DNA of 64,000 nucleotides from Hippasteria phrygiana. Its lineage: Eukaryota; Echinodermata; Asteroidea; Valvatida; Goniasteridae. A program made the position numbers and the translations under genes. Within the stretch, counting starts at the first letter, position 1; each line of letters starts with the position of its first letter. The stretch spans positions 2,232,001 to 2,296,000 of the forward strand of contig JAZGUH010000564.1 in the NCBI GenBank assembly GCA_037893225.1, read 5' to 3'. Under the pieces are notes generated by a model. That model was given only the letters and a program-made list of their open reading frames with translations. It was not told the origin of the DNA and made no database searches. This document shows, piece after piece, positions 34,511 to 46,007 of the stretch.

Positions 34511-34859
34511 CCACACTGACACCTTCCTAAATGACAGCATTGAAAAAAAAAAAAAAATACAACTGATTGAAGTCCATTTTCCATGTTGCAAATTATGGTC
34601 ATCTATGAAACATAAATGCCCATTATCTTTATTGATCTCCTCCAGCCTAGGGCAAGTTTATATGTTTGGGAACAATTTTGTGAAATAAACACTGATCCTT
34701 CTTTCTGCTTATTGACTTGAGTGAAAAAAAGCAGTGCTCTCAATGAAGGATTTTGGGAGTATAAGCCAACCTGCAACCTGCCACAATTTAAACATCCACA
34801 ACTTGAGTGGCTTGTGATACAAATACAAGTTTGATATGGCACGCCAGTTTTTTTAATAG

Positions 34860-35140
34860 TCAGACATGGATTTTTTCATCCACTAGTAGCAGATGGGGGG
34901 GGGGACCACAACAAATAGGAAATAAATTGGACAAACAATAACAGATGGCTGTTAAACCACTCTCTTGACTGCTACATAGCACTATAAGCTCTTAAGCCAA
35001 ACTCACATCTGCCCCTGCAATATAATGTTACATGGAATTTGCTTTTGGATGTAAATTCATTATTGGGTTTTGCCCTTCACCGACGTATTTTTGTAAACAG
35101 CGGTCCCCGCTGCTACATAAGATCCAAACCAGCCAACCGA
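34860..35140. other. Intron filler without recognisable features
   Basis: AT-rich sequence with one short poly-G run at about 34,895-34,903. Confidence 0.4.
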
Positions 35141-35149
35141 CTCCGGCAA

Positions 35150-35220
35150 GCTCGGTGGTCAAGTGGTAAGACATCTGCACTAGTAAGCATGAGGTTGTGG
35201 GTTTGAATCACAACCGAGTG
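35150..35220 (+). repeat. tRNA-derived SINE head or tRNA pseudogene
   Basis: The 71-base segment has an A-box-like TGGTCAAGTGGTAAGACA, a B-box-like GGTTTGAATCA and complementary ends (CTCGGT at 35,151 and ACCGAG at 35,213). A TTGTG/CACAA T stem is present, but the anticodon stem is weak and the B box has two changes. It is followed by a T run and then a TTAA-flanked MITE. It is probably a SINE head rather than a working tRNA. Confidence 0.5.
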
Positions 35221-35260
35221 TTTTTTTTCTTCTCACAATCACCCAACAGGGTTTCTTTAA

Positions 35261-35476
35261 CCCCTTGAGTACGGTATTTTACGGGAGATGTCGGGGTGCC
35301 GCGGCAGCGGTTATGGCAGCCAAGCGAACCGCTACAATGTGTTTGTGCAGTCAAGCGTAACCTATACACAATAATCCAACAATGGATTGAAACTGCACAA
35401 ACGGTGGCCAATTGCGTCATCCGGCCTGGTGGCACTGGTTTTTTTGCGCATATTTGGGTCATCCGTACGCAAGGGG
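35261..35476. mobile_element. piggyBac-like MITE flanked by TTAA
   Basis: TTAA lies at 35,257-35,260 and 35,477-35,480. Ends CCCCTTGAGTACGG and CCGTACGCAAGGGG are inverted over 14 bases with one mismatch. The 216-bp interior is GC-richer and has no conserved frame. It is a different family from the CCCTAACCCT elements. Confidence 0.75.
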
Positions 35477-36383
35477 TTAAGGGAAGTTATAGACAAATGA
35501 TAGATGTGCAATGGTGTTTTTTGCAATGCAGTTGAAAATCGCATTATAGTCGGCTGCCGTAACAATAGTCTCTCACTAACCATGCTAACGTAAGCACTAT
35601 AAATATTGATAACTTTGCCGGTACTTTTCTGACCCATGTCCCCGATTTGCAGATTCGGCACACTACTGCCGTAATCCCACATTAATTTTATGAAAACATA
35701 CGTCCAACCATGGAGGATAAGGAAACCTCCATCCAACCAACCGTTGCAGCCGTGTTGCAACTGTGCAGTGCCAAACAGCTGGTTTAACGTTAAGTTGATT
35801 ACTTTAAGTTAGGAAGACAACATTAAGCTACATATGCATCAGCACCCTAACAAAAGTAAACATAACAAACTTCATTAACTTACTTCATTAACTCCACTTC
35901 ATTAAGTTACCATCTAAAACAGGAATTAAGTCTTCAAATCCCCAAAGGCTGTCTTTCCTGTACGGCGTCCATGTTGGTTCTATATATTACGCTTCTCATA
36001 CAGTACCAGTACATCGTGAACATGTACATGTACATGTATGTACAATAGGCAAGCGCGGCGCATGCTTGGATGACACATAAATTGTGTAAAACGTGCGCCT
36101 GTTTACCAATGTAGCCATGGTAATTTTGTACCACTCATTGGGGAACTATTACTCTATTTTGTGTACAATTTAGCTCTATATAAGAGTAATACTTTTAACC
36201 TTTTGCAAGGTAATAAGTGACATTTTAGCTGGGCTGCTAGATTTTGTACATCGTTTGGTACTAATTAACCTTTTGAATGTGTACCAAATGTAGCAAAAGG
36301 AAAATTCTCATTTTGCTCAGATTTGAGCAAAAAGTACACAATTCTTGTACCCAACCTTTTTACTCAACAAAAAATTAGTGTAC

Positions 36384-36544
36384 CGCCTAGAGGGGATTCC
36401 AGCACCCACAAAGTCATCATCAGGTTGAAGCGCGGCTGGCGGTGCAGGTCCTGCAGGAGATGCTGGCGGCGTAGAGGATCTAGGTAGCGGAGTAAAGGCC
36501 ATGGAGCTCGGCGGTTCGGGGGAGGACAGCCGTGTGCTTTGGGC
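36384..36544 (-). pseudogene. MULE gene, Pro-rich exon
   Basis: Acceptor CTGACAG at 36,545 and donor CG|GTACAC at 36,384 bound a phase-0 exon beginning AQSTRLSSPEPPSSMAFTPL. It is rich in Pro and Ala and ends ...GIPSR. Its last two bases join the exon at 33,008 to give R-V-Y-E-P in frame. Confidence 0.6.
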
Positions 36545-36670
36545 CTGTCAGGGGCAGATAATATAAGATCCGTCAAGTCAATAAAAAAATAATGGACACA
36601 TGCAATCAATTCAACGTGCCGACTCCATTGTATCCAAGACCAAGTCAATTTAATTTATAATAAATCTCAC

Positions 36671-36772
36671 CTCGGGCACCTCTGCAAAATCAGACAAGTC
36701 GCCATCTGATACTATTGGCTCAGGTCCTTGGTCGTCTTCCTCAATCTCCATGGGCTCTCTTGCTTGACCACG
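36671..36772 (-). pseudogene. MULE gene, acidic exon
   Basis: TTTTCAG acceptor and GAG|GTGAGA donor bound exactly 34 codons reading RGQAREPMEIEEDDQGPEPI onwards. No domain. Its phase fits the next exon. Assignment to the MULE gene is by position and phase. Confidence 0.6.
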
Positions 36773-36952
36773 CTGAAAAGTAAATAGCATGTAATGAGAC
36801 AACACGTCGCTGCGAATTACTTGGAAACTCGAAAGGACCAAGGGAATTTTTAACGCAGTCCCTGTAAATACACCTATGTTGCCAAACATATTTGTGAAAG
36901 TTGGAAATGTTAAAGAATTACAACCATAAGTAAGTCGAAATTTATTCAGTAC

Positions 36953-37066
36953 TCTTAATTGCTGCAAGCTCCGATTCATCTTGGAACAACTCGTGACAGG
37001 CCTGGCAATACCAACTCTCGCCACCTGACTCATGCATGAGTTGCCGATAAACCTGTTGAGACAACC
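36953..37066 (-). pseudogene. Upstream exon with C-x2-C motif, possibly of the MULE gene
   Basis: A TTTGCAG acceptor precedes a frame reading LSQQVYRQLMHESGGESWYC QACHELF, with WYCQACH recalling a zinc-binding knuckle, then ESELAAIKSTE and a stop. The donor is weak (GTACTG). Its link to the next exon is tentative. Confidence 0.4.
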
Positions 37067-37099
37067 CTGCAAATACAAAACAAAACGGCCATAATTAAC

Positions 37100-39100
37100 G
37101 AACAAACACCCATCTCATAGAGGAAGCGAATTTAGTCAATATATCTATATTAAAATTGCCACCATATTCAATTTACAATATATCTCTACAGCACGTCAAA
37201 GTAACACAAATATAATATATATAGGTTTTCCTGGACAATTTGCGAATTTTTCTGATAATCAATTTTGTTATTGGTCATTCGCGTGGTTTGTACACATCTG
37301 ACTATATTCAGGTTTCTTTTTCACTGTTTGGACATTCAATTTCAATTTTTAAGTACCCAATATTTTGTTCCTGTTTTATTATTTTTTTTAGGGCCATTCT
37401 ATTCCATTTAGCTGCATTTAAGACTTAATTTATTGCATTCTTACATTGAGTTGTGTGACATCCTTTGACGGTTGAAGCATTCAAATTAGCGAACGTCGGT
37501 GTGCATAATGACCTATAATCATGCTTTATTTATTTGTCTGTGGGCAATCATTTTTATCAAATGGTCATTCAAATTAATAAGATATATATTTCTAAGGTTT
37601 TTGTAAACGTTTTGTAAAATTTATAATGGAAAATTATGTTACATTTATAGTGTGACCCCTTAAAACAAAATTGATCAAAAACGGAATTGGTTGGTGGAAT
37701 TATTCATTTTAGAAAGGGCCTGACCGAAAGACTGGTTGTCTATCATAGTAAACAGTACAGAACAAAACGATGTTGATATTAAAGTTAACGTTAACCCTAG
37801 TCTACATGTAGGTAACCTCACATTATCACTTTATAGTAAAAAGTTGTGACATTTAAAGGTAGTATGCACGATCGGCATTTGCTGTAATTTTCAGAAATAA
37901 ATGAATTTGGCGGTTAGTATTTTATAGTGCGCGTTCTAGCAAATGCTGTATCACTGACCTGTTTAAAGTTTTGTGTGCACAGATGCTGGAAAAAAACGTA
38001 GTCTGCGTACAGAGAAAAATTCTGTTCTAGTAGTTTGGTTCCCTGATTACCAATCGTGTACACTACCTTTTAAACACTGCATTCAAAAGTGTGATTTCCC
38101 CTTCTTCTTTAAGGGTTAACTTGTTTTTTGTTTTTTCGAAACTAAAATTATTGATAACACACCGGAAAACATAAATGGGTATTCAGAACGATTGTAAGCC
38201 TCGTCAGAATTCAATACTTTACCAAATGAATGAACAGTTTGCGCAACTCCTACTCCCTGATTGCATTTTCGTTAAAAAGGAATTCAACTAATTAATTGAC
38301 AATGATCCTTGATGCACAAGTTGCGTAGGAAAGGAAATTCGGTTTTGGGTACTGTAGGCCTACAGCTAGACCAAAGTAAAATGTGAATGTGCTGGAATAA
38401 AATGAATTACTGGAGTTTCAAAAGCTTATGTACGCTATCAAAAAGATGGGAACACAAGCGGGAGCTTATGAAATGTGCATTAAGACAATGCAATATTGCA
38501 GACAAAATGGTTTCAAAATTGACCTGCACAACACCGACGATGTTGCCAACGATGACATCCGTCAATTAGAAAAGGAGATCGACAATGTTGACGCTTTTTC
38601 CGCCAGCGATATAGCGCCCAATGATTTCCCGAATGGTCCATGCCGGGCGTGAACGCAACGTGGCCGGTGAAGATGGCGGCAACGCACGGTGAAACCACTC
38701 ATGCTGACGAGTGGCATGCCCGGCACGGGCTGTGTTTCCTCCATCATGTCCATGACTATACAACTTAAAAGTTCAGGCAGTGATGGAAATAAGAAACAAA
38801 ATGATTAGCAAATTATGCTTGATTATTAGCAATGTGATGAAATTGACTAGCAAAAGAAAAACTGTGACAACTCAATGTTATTATTGATATGAATCATTTT
38901 TTATTAATATTGATCGATGGGTGTGCTGAAGATATAAAAGCAACGTGTTGAACAGTGCTACGCATTCCTTACTCTTTAAAGGTTCACTGAAATAGAAGTT
39001 AAACATTCGCTGAAATGATAGAATACATCGTTTAGAGTTATAATCAATAACTATTAACTTGATATTTCGCATTTTTATTGTGATACGAACCTTTTTAAGT
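37100..39100. other. Stretch without a recognisable gene
   Basis: AT-rich intergenic DNA. A plus-strand frame at 38,428-38,652 (MGTQAGAYEMCIKTMQYCRQ and an acidic end) has exon-like composition but no recognised family or splice sites. Confidence 0.4.
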
Positions 39101-39109
39101 GCAAAATTC

Positions 39110-39299
39110 CGAGCCGATCGCCCCGCCCCTAAAAAATCCCCTTTACGGTGCACCGCGGTTGTAGCCCGGATGTCTTAACCGTGACGTCACGCCTAGAACC
39201 TGGCAGCACAGCAACGATGTGCGTGCTGCACGGAACGCGTGTATTGTGTATTGGGATAGTGTTGAGTCTTCATTTTGTACCGATACGGAGCAGAAAAAC
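39110..39299 (+). promoter_or_regulatory. Probable promoter of the P2X7-C-terminal-like gene
   Basis: A CpG-rich island in AT-rich DNA lies directly upstream of the ATG at 39,300. It contains a GC box (CCCCGCCCCT, 39,121-39,130) and a perfect CRE (TGACGTCA, 39,182-39,189). No TATA box is evident. Position and composition fit a housekeeping-type promoter; activity is inferred. Confidence 0.55.
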
Positions 39300-40950
39300 A
39301 TGGCAAAATTATCAAGCTCAGAGTGTGAGTTCGATGCCGATTTTTCGGAAGATGATTTTTACATTTCTGAGTCGGAGAAGGAGCATGGGGAGGAAGCCGG
39401 AGGGATTGTTACCTACATGTATGAGCCTGAAGTCCAGAGCGACGACAGCGATGACCGAGACAACGCAATTCCTGGCGTGCACAACGACAGAGAGGATCTA
39501 GAAGGAAGGCTCGGTAACAACAGCTGGTAAGTCATAAAACGACGGCGAAAGCAATTTCTATTCAAATATTAACCATTACATAAATAGTTTGGTTCACAAA
39601 TAGTGATCTGGGATCGATTTCTCGCATGAATTTTGGTAAATGTTACCATGTAAAAGAACATGGGAGGAGGCTAGGCCAACGTGCACGGGAATATCATACG
39701 CTGATATGTAATAACGTTACATGTACACGTGGGTACATGCATGGAGGTAGGAAATTTTTCCTACCTCCATGGTACGTACATGTACATGGATGGTACATGG
39801 ATGGACAAGAGGGTTGTTTCTAGGACATAGCTGCGACCCCATACTCATCGAAATAGTCAATTTTGGAAATAGAGTTCTTTCGTCAGGGGATAATAAAAAG
39901 GAAAGGCAGTATCCTGCGGCCAGTTGTTTCCCGATAGTGATCTTTTTTACTATAAACAATTTACATGTTCATTGATATACAACTGTTTGAGCCTGGCTTG
40001 ACAAGTTCTTGTGCAGTGGGATTACTGGAACAACGGTCACTGTTTCTTGTACATGTACATGTATTTCTTTAATTCCCATACGTACATGTAGCATCTGCAC
40101 ATGTTACTACACACTTTGAGTATTCGTACCTTGAGTTTTAATACCTAAATTGTTAATGTTACAGGTGCTCTTGTGGTGGCTGTGTGGCAATGCCAGTTGT
40201 GAGAGAATCGGTGTGTTGCAAGGAACTCGACCAGGTTGTGCAGAAAATGGACGAATATGAAGCTGCCCTCAATTGCATAACGGAGCATCCAGGCTTCCAT
40301 CCCATATGTCTCAACAGATGGGTGTTGGATACGATATATTTACAGTATCGTCAGCAGTATGGCAATCCAAGACGGGATGAAACCGAAAACGAGTAAGAAC
40401 CCAAGTTTCAATAATTTAGACTTTAGTATAATATCACAATAAAATTTAAACCCTTCCCAGGCGATTATTAGGGCTTATTTACAAAACTGTACTTGTGCAT
40501 GCTCTTGTAATTTGTTCTGACTATCCTTGTCTCCTTTCTGACTGCCGCCCCGCCCCTCTATTTAAAAAAATCAATGCACTAGGGTGGGGGTGGGACCAGC
40601 TTTATATGGTCTGTGCATGTGACTGGGATTCTGACCTCATTTAATAGTTCAACAATAATAGCTAGCTTGCGCACAATCGAAAGAAAAGGCGTTTTATTCC
40701 AACTACATGTATAATTTATGTACCGGTCTACCAGCACGCCCCCCTCCCTGATTTCAGTATGATTAATTGTATTCCCCATTTGTTCCCATACAGGAAGCAC
40801 AGACACACAGCCTATCGCCAGATGGCAAGATGGTGCTGGGGATTCCTGGGAAGAAGTGTTCGTGTGCCGCTGCCTTCTTGTGTCGTCTCCAAGATACGAG
40901 AAGAGTATCCATCCAATCAGTACAAGGGTTTTCAGGAAGTTCAAATATAG
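39300..40950 (+). CDS. P2X7 receptor C-terminal-domain-like protein, three exons
   Basis: Exons 39,300-39,526, 40,165-40,392 and 40,794-40,950 have GTAAGT or GTAAGA donors and ACAG acceptors. They join in frame to 612 bases, 203 residues plus TAG. The start is the first ATG in the open frame, with an A at -3 (AAACATGG). Residues 1-75 are acidic and Ser-rich (SSECEFDADFSEDDFYISES). From about residue 75 it reads WCSCGGCVAMPVVRESVCCK, then CITEHPGFHPICLNRWVL and YRQQYG. The last exon has AYRQMARWCWGFLGR, VRVPLPSCVVSKIREEYPS and YKGFQ. This Cys-rich pattern matches the cytoplasmic C-terminal ballast domain of vertebrate P2X7, here without the channel. Probably zinc-binding and soluble; function unknown. 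No defect was seen. Confidence 0.82.
39740..39771. repeat. Perfect CATGGAGGTAGGAAA hairpin in the intron
   Basis: Fifteen-base arms separated by two bases, within intron 1 of the P2X7-C-terminal-like gene. The half-motif CATGGAGGTAGGAA also lies at 45,013-45,026 and, reversed, at 63,085-63,098. Confidence 0.7.
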
Positions 40951-41094
40951 AACACACAGCTTAAACCACAAAGTTTAGAGTTGCTTTTTTTCTGAGCATG
41001 TTTAATATTTACAGGTACATGTACATACATTTCCTTTTTCTGTAATTTTCAGAAATGAAAGAATTTGGAGTTAACATTTTAAAGCAGACACTTA

Positions 41095-41205
41095 AGCCCG
41101 GTTCATACTCCATGCGAAACAAATTTATTAAGGTTACGGAGAACGTCGCAATAAAACTTAAATTGTTGACTTCATAAAATTTGCTTCGTAAGGTATTTTA
41201 GAATA
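41095..41205 (+). mobile_element. Truncated copy of the AGCCCGGTTCATACT MITE
   Basis: It begins AGCCCGGTTCATACTCCATG after TTA at 41,092-41,094 and continues with ACGGAGAACGTCGCAATAAA and TTGTTGAC, matching 47,320-47,457. The right inverted end is gone. Confidence 0.65.
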
Positions 41206-41819
41206 ATTCAATATTTTTGTTGGTTGTTTGCAAATGTTCATCAAACCTTTGAAAATGTCCTTATTAGGAATGTACATGTAATAAAATATTCAGGGTTCAA
41301 TTAATTATTCAACAGAGCTCATACCACTACAAAGAAATAAAGGCCATTAACAAAAACTGCATGTCATGTCTTCCATGTACATGCACTAATTTAAAACATA
41401 CTTTTTTAAATCAACAAAATTACCTGGCCCTAACATTTTGGACTTTTTCAAAGGCAAGTGACGGCAGTTAACATCATTTTGAGACAGTAGATAAGTACAT
41501 GTATTGCTTGTTGTTTTCGTACAAGTTTCTTAGAATGTATGCTTTTCAGAATTTGTGAATTAAACTATTTAAACTTTACAAAACGTGTGTATTCTATCCA
41601 CTCGGTTATTAAAACAAAACAAAAATTGCAAATAAACAATTAGCTGGCCTAACATTTTAAACTTAAACATGTTTTTTTTCTTGGAGGCAAATGACACTGG
41701 TACCAGAGGAAAAAAACATGGGGTAGAGAGATTGAGGACCAATAAGTGTGAAAAAACAGGGGAGAATGAATAACTTCAGAAATCCATGTACAAATGATGG
41801 ATGTTTGTTTTCGCTATAT
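41206..41819. other. Intergenic stretch between convergent genes
   Basis: AT-rich DNA with no exon recognised. An AATAAA at 41,336-41,341 could serve the upstream plus-strand gene, though it lies almost 400 bases after the stop. Confidence 0.35.
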
Positions 41820-42044
41820 CTATTTGAGGTTAAATCTACTACAGTGTGATGCGATTATCTCTTCTTTAGGTGGGTAGGTGAACTTGCTAGCCAGACTAGG
41901 TGGTGCCTTCTTCCTCTTGGCCTTTTTTGATTTGCAGGCGCGTTTGGCCACAGCTGCCATCAAGTTGTCAACATAAGCTGTAAATTAAGAGAAAAATCAC
42001 CATAGTTACAGATCCATTTTTGCATCTCTGCACGTCTCCATTGA

Positions 42045-42206
42045 CTTAAAGACACTGGCTCGTCAATGCGCGATGGACAAATTCGTGCCACGAAAAGTCA
42101 CCTTTGACCTTACGACTGCCACCTCTTACACGTTAAAAAAGTCGCCTCTTTCATTGCGAGTGACTGAGGGTGCTTTTGTAAATAGTGACGAGCCTGCGTC
42201 TTTAAG
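42045..42206. mobile_element. MITE with CTTAAAGAC ends, in intron of THAP gene B
   Basis: CTTAAAGACACTGGCTCGTCA at the left is inverted at the right (TGACGAGCCTGCGTCTTTAAG) with two mismatches. The interior has TCTTACACG and GCGAGTGACTGA blocks and no frame. The class is uncertain. Confidence 0.65.
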
Positions 42207-42925
42207 AAAAACAGAAAACGGCTAATTTCACTCCCGATTTTTTGATCGTGGTCCTCTTTACTGATAACCCCAACCCGGAAAAATTCCTCTAAAGCTGTTT
42301 TTCAGAGGGGGAAACGTGAGCAAGTCCAGAAACCCATCACTCTTCTGCCCGCTGCGGACATCTTTTGTTCACAGGTCCACAAAGAGTATGCAAGGTTAGA
42401 GCACCTGTCCATGTGCTAATTGGTTTAAACTTACTCAAGCGAACTGGCTCCATGATTGCTTTGACGGTAGCATTCCCCTTCTTGAACTTGGGCTTGGAAA
42501 GGCGGTAGCGCTTCACACCTTCCTTGGTAGTTGCCTGCTCTCTCTCACTATTCTCATTGAAGTGTATGGCAGCTAAGTGAAGTCTTCAAAGCGACAAGGC
42601 AAAATTAAAGGGATATTAAACCAGTTGCCAAACTTTTCAGGAAAACTTTACAAACTTAGACTGTCTTCATTGAAATAAATCCTCGTTCTTAGATAATTTA
42701 CAAATTTAATAGGAGCTGCATGAAAATGCAGTTCTGGTTTTATAACGTATATGCTCCTTTAATTCGCATTGGGGAAAGTTGTTTCATCATTCATATATGA
42801 AGTTAACAGCACCCAAGATTTGTTGCGTCACTTCTTTAAATGATAACACATGCAGGAGAGGCTGTAAAAATCAGTGTTTTTCCTGAAACCAGACATATAG
42901 TGTACATATACATGTTAACTATTAC

Positions 42926-43097
42926 CTGCTCACCATTCCATGGTAAGAGAAGGACAACATCTTCGGAGCAAAATGATTCACGACACTATGGAATGACTCC
43001 AGGGATGACGTTTGCTGAGTGCGCGACATCCGCTGAACATCCTTCACCAATGTAGTGTTTTCTATGATCGAACACACCTTCACGGTGATCTCTGAGC
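42926..43097 (-). CDS. Exon of THAP gene B with conserved SSLESFHSVVNHFAPK block
   Basis: Acceptor TTCAG and donor AG|GTAATA bound an intact frame beginning SEITVKVCSIIENTTLVKDV and reading on to SRTQQTSSLESFHSVVNHFA and MLSFSYHGM. Its phase is compatible with both neighbouring exons. This is the best-preserved part of the gene. Confidence 0.65.
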
Positions 43098-45071
43098 CTG
43101 AATCAAAATTACACAAACTTAGTATTTTCAAGATGGCCGTCATTCTTTTTAAAATTTCTGACAACCGTATGTTTTTCAACTGTTTACAAATACAATAAAG
43201 GAAAGACATGGTGAAAAAGGGAATTGCACATGTTTGCATTAGTTTTAATAGTTTTTGTAAGCTTGTATTTTGTTTTCCGATGGATTGGGTGAAAAAAATG
43301 TTCACCTCATTTCCACAGTTAAAAATGAAAAAAATATCCAGGCAGCCCCAAAAACGAAGCGGATGGAAACACTAAACATGTTTTTTTTTACTTTGCCTTA
43401 TGCTAATTTTTTGTTGTAGGCTTCGATTCCTACATATCAATGAAGTAACTACTAATAGTTCAAATTGTATAGATTACATTCCAAGTTTAAATTTGATTGA
43501 ACACAGGAATAAATAACCTCACCCAATAATTACTGAATAAATAAGCACTGTATGGTCAGGTTTTTATTTGCATGTGCATGACACTGATTTAGGAAGCAGA
43601 TTTGCCCAATGTTGGTCTGTTTAAAATAACTGCCTATAAAAAAACAATGTAAAAATTTTCCAACTTGAAAATCAGTGGGAAAAATGGCACAGTAAAAACG
43701 AAAAAACAAATGTACAATAACAAACGGTTTTAAAACACTTGGTCTGTTACGTGTAGATGGAATGTACAAACGTTTTATTCTAGTAGCCACTTTATCTGTC
43801 TGGCATCCTATGCTTTCAGCAGTGGGGATGGATTCGACACTTGGGTCCTGCAAACACGAATTGTGGAACGTTGCTATTTTAAATTGTTACTTATTAGAGA
43901 GAGAGAGAGAGAAAAAACAGAAAAAAATCCAACATGTGGATGAGCACAGTATTGTAGGAGGGATTCATTCAGAACATTCATTTATTCGTATATTACAAAG
44001 CTCAAGATACATGTAAAACATTTGAGGCAATTAAAATTTGACAAAGTGAATACCTAATACTTTTAAAGGACTTGGAAAGTTGAAAGGGGGAATACAAATA
44101 AATATTTCTTACTGCATGTGATCCGGATTCAGATGACTCTAGTGAGTAATCCTGACTTGAGTCTGTCTGTTCACTCTGTTGACTGCATCCAGGCTCATGC
44201 TCATTGGGATACGATGTATCATGCGGGCTAACATCCATGGGCACCTCGGCATCCAAACCATCAGAGCTGACAGATGCAAAACTCTTGGAGAAGCTTGTCA
44301 AGCAGCTGGAAAATTCAAATTTTTTTTTTCACATTTGCAAATTACAATGATGTTCAAAAGATTGTGGAAATTTTTTTTTTAAATGAAGCAGTTATACTTC
44401 CTGCAGCTGCATCTTCCTTTGATGTACATGTTTATTTGTTTTATTACTTACTAAACAACCTACATGTACCTTTATTTCGCTGAAATATTGCAATCTATTT
44501 TAATATTTGAGTTACATGTACATGTATTACTCTTACACTTCTTTTGTCCAAGAAAAATGCCAACTCAAAAATAACTTGGGTGCAAACAAATCTTAACCGA
44601 TGTACACCTTCAAATTGTTCAATGACTTGGGCCGACAGTACATGTAAAGTTTCAACTCAAACTAGGCCTATACATTACAAAATATTTGTCTAATTTGCAA
44701 TAACTTAAGCATCGACTATTAATACTTTTTGTAATGTGCCAGTTCGGTATTCCAACTGCCATGACTGCGGATGTGCACATCAAGATTTGAAAATTTTTCT
44801 TTGGGGAGAAACATTTCATCGTATGCGTGCATAAATAGGTCAACTCGTACATGTCGTACCTAAGTCAACTCGTACCCGAATCAACTCGTCATGCCATTAA
44901 AACTAATAAAAAGCTAAACCACGTTGCAAAAACATGGAACCGCGGCGAGTATGAAAAATATATCATGAACATTTCACCCAATTGTGTGTAACTGTAGTGT
45001 TGTTAGTGTTATCATGGAGGTAGGAATTTAGGGCCTACATGTTCAGATGTTATGTAGGCCCAGGACTCTGT

Positions 45072-45969
45072 TACCCCTAGAGCTATGGGGTTCCGACAGG
45101 AACCCCATAGAAAGACGCCGATTTTTCCCATAGGCTAGTACAGCAAGAATAAGAAAGTCATTCCCATGCAATCGCGTTTCTACAGTGCGTACGAGAATTA
45201 CTGCACGGTTTTCGCCCAAAATCATACTATGCCTCATTTATAAAATTACATCCTCACCTTGTGTGCGCCAAGCCAATTTTCGCCTGAAGCGGTTCCAATT
45301 TGCGGGAAAAAAATGACAAAAATCTCCAGTCGTTCCGAAGCGATCACACACACACACCATGGAGGAAGCCGCACACACACGAAGCTCCTGTTTGGTATCC
45401 CGGCATATATCCCATGCATCCTGCCGGGTCATGCGGGGGCGCCGTGGGTCGGACAAGTCATGATTATTCATCGAAAATTTGAAGCGCGGTACGCGACGCG
45501 ATGACAGGCCGGCAATGCATGCAGACGGTAACGGACACGTGGCAGTTGCCTGCCCTTCGTACCGCGCTTCAAATTTTTGATGAATAATCATGACTTGTCC
45601 GACCCACGGCCCCCCCGCATGACCCGGCAGGATGCATGCCGGGATACCAAACAGGAGCTTCGTGTGTGTGCGGCTTCCTCCATGGTGTGTGTGTGTGATC
45701 GCTTCGGAACGACTGGAGATTTTTGTCATTTTTTCCCCGCAAATTGGAACTGCTTCAGGCGAAAATTGGCTTGGCGCACACAAGGTGAGGATGTAAATGA
45801 GGCATACAATGTAGTATGATTTTGGGCGAAAACCGTGCAGTAATTCTCGTACGCACTGTAGAAACGTGATTGCATGGGAATGACTTTCTTATTCTTGCTG
45901 TACTAGCCTATGGGAAAAATCGGCGTCTTTCTATGGGGTTCCTGTCGGAACCCCATAGTTCTAGGGGTA
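45072..45969. mobile_element. 898-bp foldback element with 9-bp target duplication
   Basis: Two long arms (about 45,072-45,490 and 45,540-45,969) are nearly exact inverted copies. The target duplication GGACTCTGT is exact at 45,063-45,071 and 45,970-45,978, and the ends are TACCCCTAG and CTAGGGGTA. The same 60-80 residue frame (MCAPSQFSPEAVPICG...) is therefore read in both directions and is an artefact of symmetry. A 9-bp duplication and very long inverted arms fit a Mutator-related or Foldback-type element; the interior encodes no transposase. It lies about 30 bases past the donor of the broken THAP exon, in its intron. Confidence 0.9.
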
Positions 45970-46007
45970 GGACTCTGTCTGTGTGCGAGCACGACATGGA
46001 AACTTAC

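Larger units (their letters stand above)
30837..37066 (-). pseudogene. Multi-exon MULE transposase gene with FLYWCH zinc finger
   Basis: Exons read on the minus strand: 37,066-36,953 (QVYRQLMHESGG with WYCQACHELF), 36,772-36,671 (acidic, phase 0), 36,544-36,384 (Pro-rich), 33,008-32,823 and 32,567 onwards (FLYWCH finger), 32,095-31,812 (start of the MULE domain), about 31,660-31,450, and 31,205-30,840 (NNDVEGWH region). The 36,384/33,008 junction is phase-correct across a 3.4-kb intron. Defects include Gly at the first catalytic Asp, a stop before it, a GG where a splice acceptor is expected, missing sequence around the second catalytic Asp, and a frameshift near 30,975. MULE transposases move Mutator-like elements. 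Element ends were not found. Confidence 0.82.

Noticed and set aside
45238..45783. 181-codon minus-strand open frame and its plus-strand twins
   Set aside because: They are the two strands of a palindromic element, so the same residues appear in both directions. No protein family fits.
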